Origin: Datura wrightii
Taxonomy: Eukaryota; Streptophyta; Magnoliopsida; Solanales; Solanaceae
Direction of reading: 5' to 3'
Length of the DNA: 64,000 nt
Assembly: GCA_035772735.1 (NCBI GenBank)
Contig: JASDFA010000018.1
Coordinates: 136,343,501 to 136,407,500, forward strand
A program made the translations under genes and the position numbers. The notes below the pieces were generated by a model, which saw only the letters and a list, made by a program, of their open reading frames with translations, was not told the DNA's origin and did not search any database. Positions 11,482 to 22,510 of the stretch are shown piece after piece (positions within the stretch are counted from its first letter, which is position 1; every line of letters begins with the position of its first letter).

Positions 11482-13824
11482 TCAATTGTCTTCTAGGGTG
11501 ATGGACAATTTATCTCGATCACCGTCCTCCCCCCAGTAGTGCTTACACCTATCCAGTGGTCTTCCCATTAACTCTCGGGAATCCTTCATCTGCTTAGCAT
11601 TACCATGAACAATCACATTGATCACCGAGAGTTCTTCATGCACCATCGGGAGCTTGGGTGCTTTATACACATCGAACACCTCTACCTTGTCATGTGCTCG
11701 CATTGTCAGTTGCCCCGCAGCTATGTCGATTAATGCTTTCCCGGTTGCCAAGATGGGTCGTCCCAAAATAAATGGGACTTCCGCGTCTGGTTCAAAATCC
11801 AGAACAACAAAATCTACCGAGAAAATTAGGGAGCCAACTTGCACTAGAACATCCTCAATAATGCCATCCGTCCTAGCTAAGGATCGATCCGCCAACTGCA
11901 ATATCACCATTGTGGGTCTGGGACTCCCTAAGTCACACAATCCACGAGCTCGGATGCTCTGCCCAATAGTAAGCTGGATAGTAAAACTTCCAGGGTCTTT
12001 TAGCTTTGTGGGCAGTGTATTTTGGATCCGGGAAGTGCACTCCTCAGTTGAAGCCACCATGGCATACTCAGTCAACCGACTTTTGTTGGCCACGATGTCT
12101 TTTATGTATTTGGCATATTTAGGCACTCCCTGCAAGACATCAACAAGAGGTAAATTAACATGTACCTGTTTAAGAACCTCCATGAATTTCTTGAAACACG
12201 CCTCCTCTTTGTGTTTTTTGAGTCGTTGAGGGAATGGGGGTGGAGGTCTTTCTGATTCAGCTTCTTTGGTCTTCCCCCTTTCCGAACTTTGCTCCCCCTC
12301 AACTTCTACTGCTCCTGAATGTTGAGGTGGTCTTTCTGGTTCCACCTCCTTCAGCTGCAAACCACTCCTTGTGGTCACTGCAATTACCTGCTTGGGATTC
12401 GGATCCGTGTCGCTTGGCAGTCTTCCTCTAGGCCTTGTATTTTGGGCACTAGCAAATTGCCCAAATTGATACTCAAGAGCCTTGGTAGCTAACTGATTGT
12501 TTTTCACTTCGGCTGCCAATTTCACATAGTCAGCATGCAATTGAGCTTGGTTAGCTATCATGGTCTTGAACATCTCCTCAATGCTGGGTGATGGTGGTGG
12601 AGGAGGTGCATTGTTATTTCTGAATTGAGATTGGTAGTTCTGTTGCCCTCCTTGATTCCTTTGCATACCCTGACCCGAACTTTGGCCTTCATGGTTGTTT
12701 CTACCCCATGAGAAATTAGGATGATTCCTCCAATTTGAATTATAGCTACTACCATACTGCTGGTGATTTCTTTGTACATTACCCACAAAGTTTACTGAGT
12801 CAGTATTTGCTCCACAGCACTCAGCTGAGTGCTCACTGCTTCCACACACTTCACACCACAATTGCTGGACTGCATTAACTAGAGTTGACGACTGGTCTAA
12901 AGTCATGTTGCTGAAGTGGTTGTTCAATTGATTTTGTAAGGCAGCTATCTGTGCAGCGATAGCTATAAACCCATCCACCTCAAGCACTCCTGCTACTTTC
13001 CTTGCACCACCTCGTGATGAATCAGCATTCCATTCTGGATTGCCTTGTGAAATCCGGTTTAGCAAAGTATACAACTCCTCATAAGTCTTTTCCAGCGCTT
13101 TCCCTCCAGCTGCTGAATCTAGCAATATTTTGGTGTGGGGTTCCAAACCCTCAATAAATGTGTGCACCAACACCTCATTGGACTGATGATGATGAGGACA
13201 GTCCCGCAACATGGATTTAAATCTCTCCCAGGCTTGATATAAATTTTCTCCCTCTCTCTGTTTGAAACTCAGAATTTGACTTTTAAGCCTTGCTGTTTTA
13301 CCAGAGGGAAAAAACCTTATCAAGAACATCCGTGCAAGATCATCCCACGTTGAAATAAAATTTGGTGGCTCAGCTTTCAACCACCTCTTGGCTTCTCCGA
13401 GTAATGAGAACGGAAATAATGTAAGCCTAACATAGTCAGGTGACACTCCAGCGAGTATGTAAGTGTCACTTATCTCCAAAAAGTTTTGGAGATGCTGTCG
13501 TGGGTCTTCATGAGGGAGACCGGTAAATTGCCCGCTTGTGTGCAACAATTGCACCATATTTTGCTTGAGGTCAAATCTCCCTCTAGGCTCTGGTTTGCGG
13601 ATACTGGATGTAACATTATTGGCATGTGGGATTGCCACCTCGCGAACCGGCCTTGCTGCTGCTTCTTCGGGAACTAACACTGCCCTTACAACCGGTGGAT
13701 TCTGTTGCTCCATAATGGTCTGTCTGAGCAACTGCAGCTTCATTTGTAGAGCATCTCTCCGTTTACTGTGAAATACACGTTCTGGCTCTATATAAGATTC
13801 CACCAGCTCTTTGTCTCTTACCAC
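11482..13824 (-). CDS. gag-pro: E1 gag-protease polyprotein (Athila-like), protease damaged
   Basis: The open frame has 780 codons, the only long intact frame in the window. Order: conserved N-terminus (KELVESYIEPE), capsid-type gag domain at about residues 100-260 (LTLFPFSLLGEAKRWL, WDDLARMFLIRFFP, LYQAWERFKSMLRDCPHH, LLDSAAGG), a CX2CX4HX4C zinc knuckle near 325 (CEVCGSSEH...CC), a Gln/Asn-rich linker, a proline- and Glu-rich linker, then the aspartic protease (CDLG at about 625; FILGRPILATGKALID near 680). The start is uncertain: a TGA lies just upstream, the codon at 13824 is GTG, the first ATG is 13743, and the first ATG shared with E2 is 13713. The protease has lost 17 residues just after Asp-Leu-Gly compared with E2, so it is probably inactive. 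Role: virus-like particle shell and its processing. Confidence 0.9.
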   Translation of the reverse strand: MVRDKELVESYIEPERVFHSKRRDALQMKLQLLRQTIMEQQNPPVVRAVLVPEEAAARPVREVAIPHANNVTSSIRKPEPRGRFDLKQNMVQLLHTSGQFTGLPHEDPRQHLQNFLEISDTYILAGVSPDYVRLTLFPFSLLGEAKRWLKAEPPNFISTWDDLARMFLIRFFPSGKTARLKSQILSFKQREGENLYQAWERFKSMLRDCPHHHQSNEVLVHTFIEGLEPHTKILLDSAAGGKALEKTYEELYTLLNRISQGNPEWNADSSRGGARKVAGVLEVDGFIAIAAQIAALQNQLNNHFSNMTLDQSSTLVNAVQQLWCEVCGSSEHSAECCGANTDSVNFVGNVQRNHQQYGSSYNSNWRNHPNFSWGRNNHEGQSSGQGMQRNQGGQQNYQSQFRNNNAPPPPPSPSIEEMFKTMIANQAQLHADYVKLAAEVKNNQLATKALEYQFGQFASAQNTRPRGRLPSDTDPNPKQVIAVTTRSGLQLKEVEPERPPQHSGAVEVEGEQSSERGKTKEAESERPPPPFPQRLKKHKEEACFKKFMEVLKQVHVNLPLVDVLQGVPKYAKYIKDIVANKSRLTEYAMVASTEECTSRIQNTLPTKLKDPGSFTIQLTIGQSIRARGLCDLGSPRPTMVILQLADRSLARTDGIIEDVLVQVGSLIFSVDFVVLDFEPDAEVPFILGRPILATGKALIDIAAGQLTMRAHDKVEVFDVYKAPKLPMVHEELSVINVIVHGNAKQMKDSRELMGRPLDRCKHYWGEDGDRDKLSITLEDN

Positions 13825-13936
13825 TGTTCACAGTAATTAAGTCTGCAAAATACAGGCTAAGACCAAGTTGTCAACACTTAAGAAAAATAAAAATACAATA
13901 AAATTAACACTTAAAACAAATTCACCAATTGCCAAG

Positions 13937-13954
13937 TCCCCGACAACGACGCCA
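13937..13954 (-). other. Primer binding site of E1 (Asp tRNA type)
   Basis: Minus strand TGGCGTCGTTGTCGGGGA, 6 nt after the LTR. It differs by two bases from TGGCGCCGTTGCCGGGGA, the complement of the plant tRNA-Asp 3' end, which E2 carries intact. Asp tRNA priming is typical of the Athila lineage. Confidence 0.85.
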
Positions 13955-14862
13955 AAAACTTGTTCGCTGTTATATGGGTATATAAAATAATACGCAAGTG
14001 CACGTGGTCGAACAAGTAGTAAGTGGCTTTAGTAAGCCATGTATCAATCCCACAGAGACTTGGGATAAGTGCAATTTGCTCAAGTATACTATATTTTTAC
14101 TTATAAATATGCTGACAACTAAATAACCAAAAATTGAATAATTTGTTTTATAAATTTTATACTAAAACTACAGACAATTATCTACCTTGAATTTGGACTA
14201 TGGATAAAAGCATGCTGAGGTTAAAGAACATGTAATGAAACTGATTATCATCATAAATTGGTTAATCTTCTCTTCTAGTTGCTATCCAAGAACAATTGCC
14301 AAGAGATTAAAACTCTCGTATTTAATCTCACTTAAGAATCATGAACCATCCGTCTACATTTATGTGATCAAATGCAATTCATGTTCTAGCCATACAATTC
14401 CGGTTCCTAAATTGACTAATACGACTTTCAGGTATATTTCAATCCTGAAGGTTCATCATAACTCAATTTTCCCAAATCAAGTTAAGAACAATATCCTATT
14501 AATTCACAACTTTCCAATTTCGTGCTCTCTCGAGTGAAATCGGACTTTTTAGATGTACATTAATGTAGGCCACACACCAATGCAGTAGAAACAAGAATTA
14601 ATAGAACAACATGGAAGAAAAAGATGAAAAACCGTATAATTAATAATCAAAATTCATCACAAGTGTTCATAACCTCATCAAGGAAGGGAATTAGCCACTC
14701 ATTTTTGGATTAATCATAATAAAACGAGTGTTAATCATACAAACAATTGAGTTAAAGAAGAAAGAAAGAGAGAAAAAACCCTGAACTTATCGTCCCTCAA
14801 CTGCCTGTAACCCACGTCCTTGCTCCACCAAGTCTGAATTTTGAAAAATACACTTAAGTGTT

Positions 14863-14871
14863 CTATTTATA
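14863..14871 (-). promoter_or_regulatory. TATA box of E1 promoter
   Basis: Minus strand CTAGTATAAATAGAACA; it is the LTR promoter expected to start the genomic transcript some 30 nt further on (near 14830). Confidence 0.8.
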
Positions 14872-14903
14872 CTAGTGGGAATTTTTCCCGGAATAATGAG
14901 CAA

Positions 14904-14945
14904 CGTGTCACGGAGTGCATCGCGGAGCACTGCCTCCGTGACACG
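14904..14945. promoter_or_regulatory. Promoter inverted repeat of E1 LTR
   Basis: Perfect 12-bp arms CGTGTCACGGAG (14904-14915) and CTCCGTGACACG (14934-14945) with an 18-nt loop, about 32 bp upstream of the TATA box. The same arms and loop length occur in chromovirus D (40305-40346). Confidence 0.85.
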
Positions 14946-15380
14946 CCATGAACGCGGACCGTCACAGGAACTGGGGGTCTGGGAATTTAAACACCAACGT
15001 GGCACGGCGTGCAACGCGGAGGCTAGCCACTGTGCCATGGAGGAGACGCGGACCTCCACTGGAAATTTGATGAATTTTCACCCTCCAGGCAGAATGCCTC
15101 TGCGATGGCAGCGTGACACGGCTCCATCGCGGAGCCCCTTTAATTCGTGCAGTCCTATGACTTTTTCCTTGCTCGCATCCAAGTCCAACTCCGATATCAT
15201 CCAACATACATTTTAGCTTCCCAAAATCACATTTTACCTACAAAACAATGCTAATCATGTTGGTTAGTATAAATTCACATTTTATTACCAATTACATGAA
15301 AATGTATACACATTGCTAGATAACAAGGTGAAAATGATACTTTTGAGTATCACTTGGGCATATAAATCTGCCCAAGATCA

Positions 15381-15835
15381 CCTGTCCACCACAACCCAAA
15401 TGGAGTCATATTGTCGATAAGTACGAGGTAGAAATTTGACGATGTCTGTGTTAATTTCTCTCCACTTCCAAGTAGAAATACTCATATCCTGAACCACACC
15501 TTTGGACCTCTGGTGCTCAACCTTTACTTGTTGACAGTTTGTACACTTAGCTATGAATTCTGCGATTCCTTCTTCATGGCATTCCACCAATAGAATTCTC
15601 GTAAGTCATAGTACATCTTGGTGGAACCTGGACGGATAGAATACCTAGATCCATTCACCTCATGCAGCATCCAACTCCTCAAATCATCGACATCTGGAAT
15701 ACATAGGCGACCCTAGTACCGAAGCACACCATCTCCCCCGTTTGAGAATACCTCCACCTTTTGATTCTGAATGGCTTCTTTTAACCTTACCAAAATTGAG
15801 TCATCATCTTGTCTAGCTTTCACATCAGTCACCAA
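15381..15835 (-). pseudogene. Integrase N-terminal half of chromovirus A
   Basis: Minus strand carries the zinc-binding H2C2 region (EGIAEFIAKCTNCQQVK with two cysteines), a WKWREI-TDIVKFLPRTYRQYDS segment where the first catalytic Asp belongs, and WVVVDR at the E1 insertion point. CCTGT at 15381-15385 is the right target duplication copy. Frame breaks occur near 15590-15700. It continues at 5648. Confidence 0.85.
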
Positions 15836-15838
15836 GGA

Positions 15839-17100
15839 TTATTCTGATCCATTATGAACAACCACACCGCCGTCGATCGAGTCAACCAACCTAACTCCCA
15901 ACCTTGCGAGTCGATGCACATCATTCACCATCTCCTTTTTCCCCTCATCCACATGAGACACGCTCTCCATAGAGAGTCTACTAAGTGCATCCGCTACTAC
16001 ATTAACCTTACCCGTATGGTAAAGTACTCTCATATCATAATCCTTTAGTAGCTCACAGTACCTCCTTTGCTGAAGATTGAGATCCTTTTGCGTGAACACA
16101 TATTGTGAGCTCCTATGTTCTGTAAATACATCCACGTGGACCCTGTACAAATAATGTCACCATTTCTTCAAGGCGAATACCACCTTAGCATATTCAAGAT
16201 CATGGGTTGGGTAATTCTTCTCATAAACATTTAGCTGTCTGGAGGCGTATGCTATAACTTTCCCGTGCTGCATCAATACACACCCAAGTCCAATCCTTGA
16301 AGCATCACAATACACCACGAACCCATCAGTACCCTCCGGTAGGGTCAACACCGGGGATGAAGTAAGTCGGGTCTTCAACTCTTGGAAGCTCTTCTCACAA
16401 GCCTCCAACCATTTGAAGGATTCACCGGTCTAGGCCAAATCTTTATCGCTTCTATTTTCTGAGAATCCACCTTTATGCTCTAACTTGATACCACATGGAC
16501 CAAAAATGCTATGGAGTTCAACCAAAACTCGCACTTGCTGAATTTGACATATAATTGGCAATCCTTGAGAGTCTGTAGCACCACTCTCTAATGAGCGGTA
16601 TGTTCCTTCTCACTCCGAGAGTATATCAGGATGTGATCAATAAACACAATCATGAATGTATACAAGTATGGCTTGAACACCCTATTCATCATTTCAATAA
16701 AAGTTTAAGGAGCATTCGTTATTCAAAAAGACATAACTACAAAGTCATAATGACCATACCGCATCCTGAAGGTGGTCTTCGTGATGTCAGTCTCCCAAAC
16801 TCAGAGATGATGATACCCGAATCTGAGATCTATCTTTGAGAAACACTTGGCACACTGAAGCTGGTCAAGTAAGTTATCAATCTTGGGTAGAGGGTACCTA
16901 TTCTTGATGGTAACTTCGTTCAACTGCCGATAATCAATTCATACATGAAGAGAACCATCTTTCTTTCGGACAAAGAGAACTGGTGCACCCCATGGGGACT
17001 TACTCGGTCTAATAAAACCCTTATCTAACAGATCCTTAAACTACTCATTCAACTCTTTTAGCTCGACTGGAGCCATTTTGTAGGGAATAATAGATATAGG
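15839..17100 (-). pseudogene. RT and RNase H of chromovirus A
   Basis: RNase H shows YCDASRIGLGCVLMQHGKV, YASRQLNVYEKNYPTHDLE and, after a frame break near 16155, TEHRSSQYVFTQKDLNLQQRR and LYHTGKVNVVADALSRL. RT (about 16430-17060) shows, across frames, GFIRPSKSPWGAPVLFVRKK, IDYRQLNEVT, VFIDHILIYSRSE (the usual FIDD reads FIDH) and FSKCEFWLNS. The changed second Asp alone would kill polymerisation. It copies RNA to DNA and removes the RNA in intact relatives. Confidence 0.85.
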
Positions 17101-17780
17101 TTGTATGTCAGGAAGAAGGTCAATACAAAAATCAATCTCCCTCTCGGGAGGGATTCCCAGTATATCATCTTGGAGACTTCTAGATACTCACATACTACTG
17201 GGACTGATTGGATAGTCGGGGTCTCTGACTAAACTTCCTTAACCCTAACTAGATGGTACACAGAACACTTAAAAAATCATCTTTCTAGCCTTAAGGTAGG
17301 AAATGAAACGACCTACAGGCACAACTGAACTACACTTCCATTCTAAGACTAGCTCACTTGGAAATCTGAACTCTACCGCTTGGGTTCTACAAATAACTTA
17401 AGCATAACATGCAAATAGCCCATCCATGCCTAGGGTAACATTAAAATCAGTCATGTCTAACTCTATCAAATCTTCTGAGGTGACCTTTTTGAAGGACTGA
17501 GACCGGGAAACCTCTATACACCCGTCTAGCTATAACTGAATCACCTACTGGAGTAAAAACTGAGAAGGGTTATGACAAGACCTCGGGGCTGACTCTGAAG
17601 GTACTGGCCACATAACATGTCACAAAAGATAAAGTATCCCCCATATCTAACAAAGCATAAACATCAAGATGGAAAACTCGTAATATACCAGTGACCATAT
17701 TCGGGGAGACCTCCTACTTCTAGCAGGATTCTAAGGCGTAAAATCTGTTTTGGTACTAACTGCCACCTATACTAGTAGAT
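17101..17780 (-). pseudogene. Protease and RT-linker region of chromovirus A
   Basis: Heavily decayed. Short matches to the C element in the same order (for example the segment reading DFDVTLGMDGLF near 17430 on the minus strand) mark the protease-to-RT linker. No continuous frame. Assigned from position between the zinc knuckle and RT. Confidence 0.55.
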
Positions 17781-18909
17781 GCCCCCTTATGTGCTGAGCA
17801 TGCAGGAGGGGCTGCTGAACTAGAAGCTTGGCCTCGGCCCCCATCCTGATCTTGTCTCACTGTTGGGCAATCTCTAAGCATGTGTCCGGGCTTTGCACAA
17901 CTAAAAGAAGCACCCAAACCTGCCAAGCACTAGCCCATGTGCCACTAACAATATTTACGATAAGCTAGGATGCTAGAATCTACGAGTCTGTTGCTCTGAC
18001 CCTTCGAGGTTGATGCTCACCCCTCTGATCGTTCCTCGATCTAGATGGCACGCACAATGCTGAAGATACTGTGGATGATGATCTCTGGTGGGTCTGCTGT
18101 CGACACCCACCACCTGACCTCAGTTGTGAGAATCTATGACTATCAATCCTGTCCCTCTTAGCCTCCCTCTCTATCGAATATGCTGCCTCCATCTGATGGG
18201 CATACAAAACCATCCGAGGGAAGTTCATGTCCTTTGGAGCATAGAGGTCCTATAATCCTTTTCCAAATAGCCTATTACTCCATGCACGAGCCTGCTCACC
18301 CGCACCCTCTAATCAGCTACTAACTCCGGGGCGTACTTCGATAGGTGAGTGAACTCAAGGGCATACTCCTACACCATCATCCTCCATTCCTTAAGATTTA
18401 CGAACTCTACTGCCTTCATCTCCCGCATCTCAGGAAGGAAGAATCAATCTAGGATGTGACATGCAACTATTCCAAGGTGACAGGGCCAGCTTTTGTGACC
18501 CTGCTATCTTTCTATTGGAGAAACCAGATGTGCACGACCCCTTTAAACTAGTATGAGGCCAACTCCGCACACTCAACTCCATTCACCCCCATGACTTGGG
18601 TGATCTTCACAATCTCATCTATAAACTCATGCGGCTCCTCATCTACTATTTACCTGAGGAACTCTGGTAGGTTCATTCTCAAGAAGTCTCTAACTCTAGC
18701 CGTCGGTGCATTACCATTTTGCGAACATGAACAACTGCCTATTGATTGACCTGAGCGGTCAAGGCTTGTGCAAGCATTTGAATAGCTGCCCAAAACTCAG
18801 CATGGGCAACTGGCTCCAGTGCTTGGTGCTCCCGAACTGGTGGGGCCTGCTGGTGCCCATTCTTATTGACGCCCTCGTGGCCTTCACCATTCATTCTTCG
18901 GGATGTCAT
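17781..18909 (-). pseudogene. gag of chromovirus A, decayed
   Basis: The ATG at 18907-18909 opens MTSRRMNGEGHEGVNKNGHQ, aligned with the B gag start (NGNGHANGNAEGHQQAPP). A frame at 17980-18228 gives the C-terminal part with MEAAYSIEREAKRDRIDSHRF and RSSSTVSSALCVPSRSRNDQ, as in C. The zinc knuckle (KPGHMLRDCP) is near 17880 in another frame. Stops and shifts throughout. Confidence 0.75.
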
Positions 18910-19106
18910 GATTCTCCAATAGCAAGTAGCACAAATTAGAAGGATAGGGAGATATTTCATCGCACGACATAGATCATGAAAGAAGGGAACATTTCCTGAA
19001 TGTCTTGTAGCCTCTTCATCATAAGTGTGGCGCGCTTCACACCCATTAAAAAGACTCTACTCAACGCACATTTTGGAGACTCTAGGAAACTTCAAACCTA
19101 TTGATC

Positions 19107-19118
19107 TTTTCCCAAGTT
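19107..19118 (-). other. Primer binding site position of chromovirus A, degraded
   Basis: Minus strand AACTTGGGAAAAGATC follows the LTR end CGTGACA, against AACATGGTATCAGAGC in B. The initiator-Met site is recognisable only by alignment. Confidence 0.6.
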
Positions 19119-19996
19119 TGTCACGACTTGGACGGAGTCCCGAATCGCAACATGAGACAAGGATCCCCGAGAGACTCCAAGTTGACCCATGGCATAATCA
19201 TACATCTAACTCAATCAATAAAATAGAAGAATAAAAAAGATAATCATATTGGAAGTCCAAATTTAACTTTACATTAGAATACACAATCTGAAGTTGAATA
19301 CAACCATATTTATGAAAAGCCTCTAAACCTGACGAGTTGATGGGATAAGATCCCAACTAACTCAACAAAACTAAAACTGAAAACACATATAGAAAATATG
19401 AATAAGTCTAGTCCTCAAGGAATGAGGACTCACCAACATCGAAGGTGCTAACTCTGAAGTCTGACAATGTACGGGGTTGAACTTGAGAGCCAGGTCCTGT
19501 ATAATGAAACGATACATCACAGTTTATGTGGTCAGTACGTGGAATGTACTTAGTATGTGAGGTAAGTAAAGCCTCTTAAGTAAGTAAAATCATGTATAAT
19601 GTAAAACATAAACAGTAAGGATCTGAGAGTAGGGATTGCATGCATTATTTCTGAAATCATGATCTCATCATAACATAACATACATCATAACTGAATCAAT
19701 TGACTCAAAGCTGAAATCTGATAATTATAAGTAAAACTGAACATTAAGTCAAACCTGCTTTAGAACATGTATTAATAAATCTCAAGAATATTGAACATGC
19801 ATATCTGAAATCATGAGGAACAATGGAAGACTCATCTTTTAACTGACATACCACGATAGAGCTTACCTGGTCTCAACTATCACACTCAAGTGGGTAGAGA
19901 CGTCCAAGCCATTCCAGGGCTAGGGACTATACCATGATATCGATATCAAGCTCGTGGGCCAATAGGGATGGGGATAACTCGCAAGGGAGGTCACAA

Positions 19997-20042
<46 letters not shown>

Positions 20043-21489
20043 GTATAAACCTATGTTGGTGTAGTTCTGAGGCATAGGGTGATCGAACCTTAACCTACTC
20101 GGGGGTAGACACTACCCCCAAAAACATGCATATGCTCTATATCATTTTTGCAAAGAAGCTCAACATTGTTTATTGACAAAGCTCAATAACCAAATACATC
20201 TCAAATATGAAATCATGCATATGAGAAGTTTTAGCTTAAAACGTACCACAAGATAAAAGATAATTGGGAGGCTTCGCTCCAAAACAATGTGGTAAGCTTA
20301 ATTCGGGAAATCATAATTCATACTTAAACATGTTGGCATTGCCCAAAGCTTTATCATAATTGAAAATACTCAATTCACATCGAAAACATGAATATAAACA
20401 TGGGTAGCTTTAAAACATGCTTTTCATGATAATATCACATCATCATCATACATTCATCACAAATCTCATCTTTCATGAACTTCTCATCAATGGGCTTTTA
20501 ATTCATAAAACTAGAAACATGATTTTTGATTGAAAACATTATGAAACTTTCCCATGCTTCATAATTCAATAGTAGAAATATAATTAAATCATACTCATGT
20601 AGATAATTAGGAAATTCATACATTCAGGTTAAAACTCCATAGATTAGACATAGAATTCTCATGATTTAGAGAGGGATTGGACATGGGTGTGAAATAAATC
20701 ACCCATTCATAGTCGTACATACCTGTTGATAGTTGATTCTAACACTTATTTGATAGCCCAAGAAGAAATTAAAGAGTAATTGAGGAACACTAGGCTTGAT
20801 CACCCTCTCTCACCTTTTACCTTGTATGCATGAATGTAAATGGCCTAAATTGAACTTAACCCCTTTAAAAGTCATCATTCATAACTCAAAACGATGTAGT
20901 TTAGTCCTTACGATCTTAGGAATTATAGAAAAACCCTTACAAAATTCGCAGAAAATAACTATCAAATGGTCCCAATGAGGACCTAACTACTTGTCCTCTA
21001 TGGCCATGACTTGTGGCATGATCCGTGAAGTACACTACTTCTCAAATCTGGTGGGCTCATAATGTAAGACATCACGACTCATTACTAGGTGACCACGACT
21101 CATGGTCACCATCAGTGACGTACACTGCCTTAGCCTTAATGAAATTTCTCCCTACATGATCACGACTCTTCCCATGAATTGTGGTGACTAAAAATGACTT
21201 GTGGGGTCCTTCGGTCAAGTACACTGCCCTCTTCCTTCTTTTTTTTTTACTCACCCACCCATGATTGACCTAACGAGTCGTGGGGCCTGACCTTGAGTCG
21301 TGGTCATGTCCGTGGGATACCATTTCTCCAATTTCCAAAATCCTCACCTAGTCTCCCCATGAGTCACATCACGAGTCCTAGGTTGCCCTCACGGGTCACC
21401 TCATGACCCATCCTAATACTTGGTGCTAGTTTTGAGTTTTTTCTTTGTTTTAACTTCCGGGTCTGATTTTGGGCTTCCGGGGTATAACA
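19119..21489 (-). repeat. 5' LTR of chromovirus A
   Basis: 2371 bp, minus strand TGTTATACCCCGG...GTCGTGACA. It has a conserved splice-donor-like CAGGTATGTA (plus strand TACATACCTG near 20720), the ACGACTC-rich U3 at 20990-21420, and an (AT)n tract. It is collinear with 49172-51529, 622-3110, 26070-28373 (inverted) and 57101-59335 (inverted). Confidence 0.9.
20001..20039. repeat. (AT)n microsatellite
   Basis: About 19 AT units, present in this LTR only; the other copies of the LTR have just ATAATAGTAT at this place, so it expanded after insertion. Confidence 0.95.
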
Positions 21490-22307
21490 ATTATAACGTT
21501 AATGGATCCCTTCTTTCATGATATCACAAAATGCAAGTCCCTTTCCTGCAAATCCAGGGACGACTCTGCCCACTTGAATATGATAGTTGGGTCATCATGT
21601 AGGCTCTACCATGCTGGTGTCAATAATGACCAGTCCTCCCATTGTTCCGTATGTTTTTATGCATTCTTATTTATATATTAATTTAGCTCAACTTATGATT
21701 TATAAAGTTTTCTCATGACTATGATGATGAATGGATTACAAATGTTTTGAAAACCTTGAGCCTTATGTTATATTGCGATATATATTTTATAAGCATGTTG
21801 TCCTATTCTTATGAACATTTTTGTATTTTAAATGTCCATTTTACTTATCTTGCATACTCGGTCTATTCCATGTACAAACCACATATTCTATGTTGTATCA
21901 TTTCATGATATAGGCTCCGATCTTTAGACCGCACACCTTTATTTGCTCATTCCTGGAGTTAGCATCCAGCTCATTAGTGAGTCCTTATCTCCCGAGGACC
22001 ATTTGATATCAGATATCCTTTATTTTTAATTTTCCAAACTTGTCGGGTTAGTTGGGGTGTTGTCCCATCAACCCATCAGATATGTTAGAGACTTTTAGAC
22101 TATGAGTAGTATTCAGTTGTCATGTATGAAATGCATTTTACTTTGCATGTTATGTCATGATTATGCTTCCGTTATGTTATCATGTTGAGTATTTTGTTTT
22201 ATTGGATTGAGATATATGTATGTTTGGGCCATGGGTCGACTTGGAGTCTCTGGGGCTCCTTGTCCCGTGTTACGATCCAGGTCTACGTTCGGGTCGTGAA
22301 AAACATG
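21490..22307 (+). repeat. 5' LTR of chromovirus B, last third only
   Basis: Matches 27560-28373: GGGACGACTCTGCCCACTTG, the splice-acceptor-like TGATATAG at 21907-21913, and the end TTACGATCCAGGTCTACG...GTCGTGAA. The first part of the LTR is absent. Confidence 0.85.
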
Positions 22308-22309
22308 GT

Positions 22310-22322
22310 ATCAGAGCAATAG
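22310..22322 (+). other. Primer binding site of chromovirus B (initiator Met tRNA)
   Basis: TGGTATCAGAGCA directly after the LTR, the standard complement of the plant initiator-Met tRNA 3' end. Confidence 0.9.
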
Positions 22323-22510
22323 GTTTGAAGTGTCCTAGCGTGTCTGAAATCTGTGTTAAGTAGAATCATTTTCATAGGTTTGAAGCGCGCCACACTTTTG
22401 ACAAAGAGGCTAAAAGACATTTAGGAAATATTCACTTCTTTCATGATCTATGTCATGCGATGAAATGCCTCCCTATCCATCTAACTCGTGCTATTCGTGA
22501 TTGAAGAATC

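Larger units (their letters stand above)
5654..15380 (-). mobile_element. Element E1: non-autonomous Athila-like retrotransposon with gag-pro and ORF2
   Basis: 9727 bp with LTRs at 13961-15380 (5') and 5654-7086 (3'), a TG...CA boundary and a 5-bp target duplication. On the minus strand the order is LTR, Asp-tRNA-type primer site, gag-protease, hairpin, spacer with palindromes, polypurine-like repeat, ORF2, second polypurine-like repeat, 1.8-kb spacer, true polypurine tract, LTR. No RT, RNase H or integrase is present in any frame, and the remaining non-coding space is too short for them. E2 (28374-47640) has the same plan, so the absence of pol is a family trait. Mobility would need enzymes supplied by an autonomous relative, presumably an Athila element. 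Confidence 0.93.
13961..15380 (-). repeat. 5' LTR of E1
   Basis: 1420 bp, paired with 5654-7086. On the minus strand it starts TGATCTTGGGCAGATTTATA with a terminal hairpin (CTTGGGCA/TGCCCAAG), has the GC-rich U3 block at 14890-15140, a TATA box at 14863-14871, and ends in GCGAACA. Confidence 0.95.
3111..21489 (-). mobile_element. Chromovirus A (Ty3/gypsy, Tekay/Del-like), interrupted by E1
   Basis: Read on the minus strand: 5' LTR 19119-21489, degraded primer site, gag start at 18909, zinc knuckle and protease remnants (17.4-17.95 kb), RT (about 16.4-17.1 kb), RNase H (15.84-16.41 kb), integrase (15.38-15.7 kb), then element E1, then the rest of integrase and a chromodomain-like end (4690-5648), polypurine tract and a truncated 3' LTR (3111-4418). 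Without E1 it is about 8.7 kb. The order PR-RT-RH-IN and the C-terminal chromodomain-type segment place it among plant chromoviruses. Every domain carries stops or frameshifts. It is an old copy, older than E1. Confidence 0.85.

Noticed and set aside
11618..12229. A 203-codon plus-strand frame
   Set aside because: Antisense to the E1 gag-pro frame, which has recognisable gag and protease motifs.
19119..21489. Repeated ACGACTCRTGG-type runs as a CRISPR or satellite array
   Set aside because: Spacing is irregular, copies are short and variable, and they belong to the U3 region of a plant LTR family.
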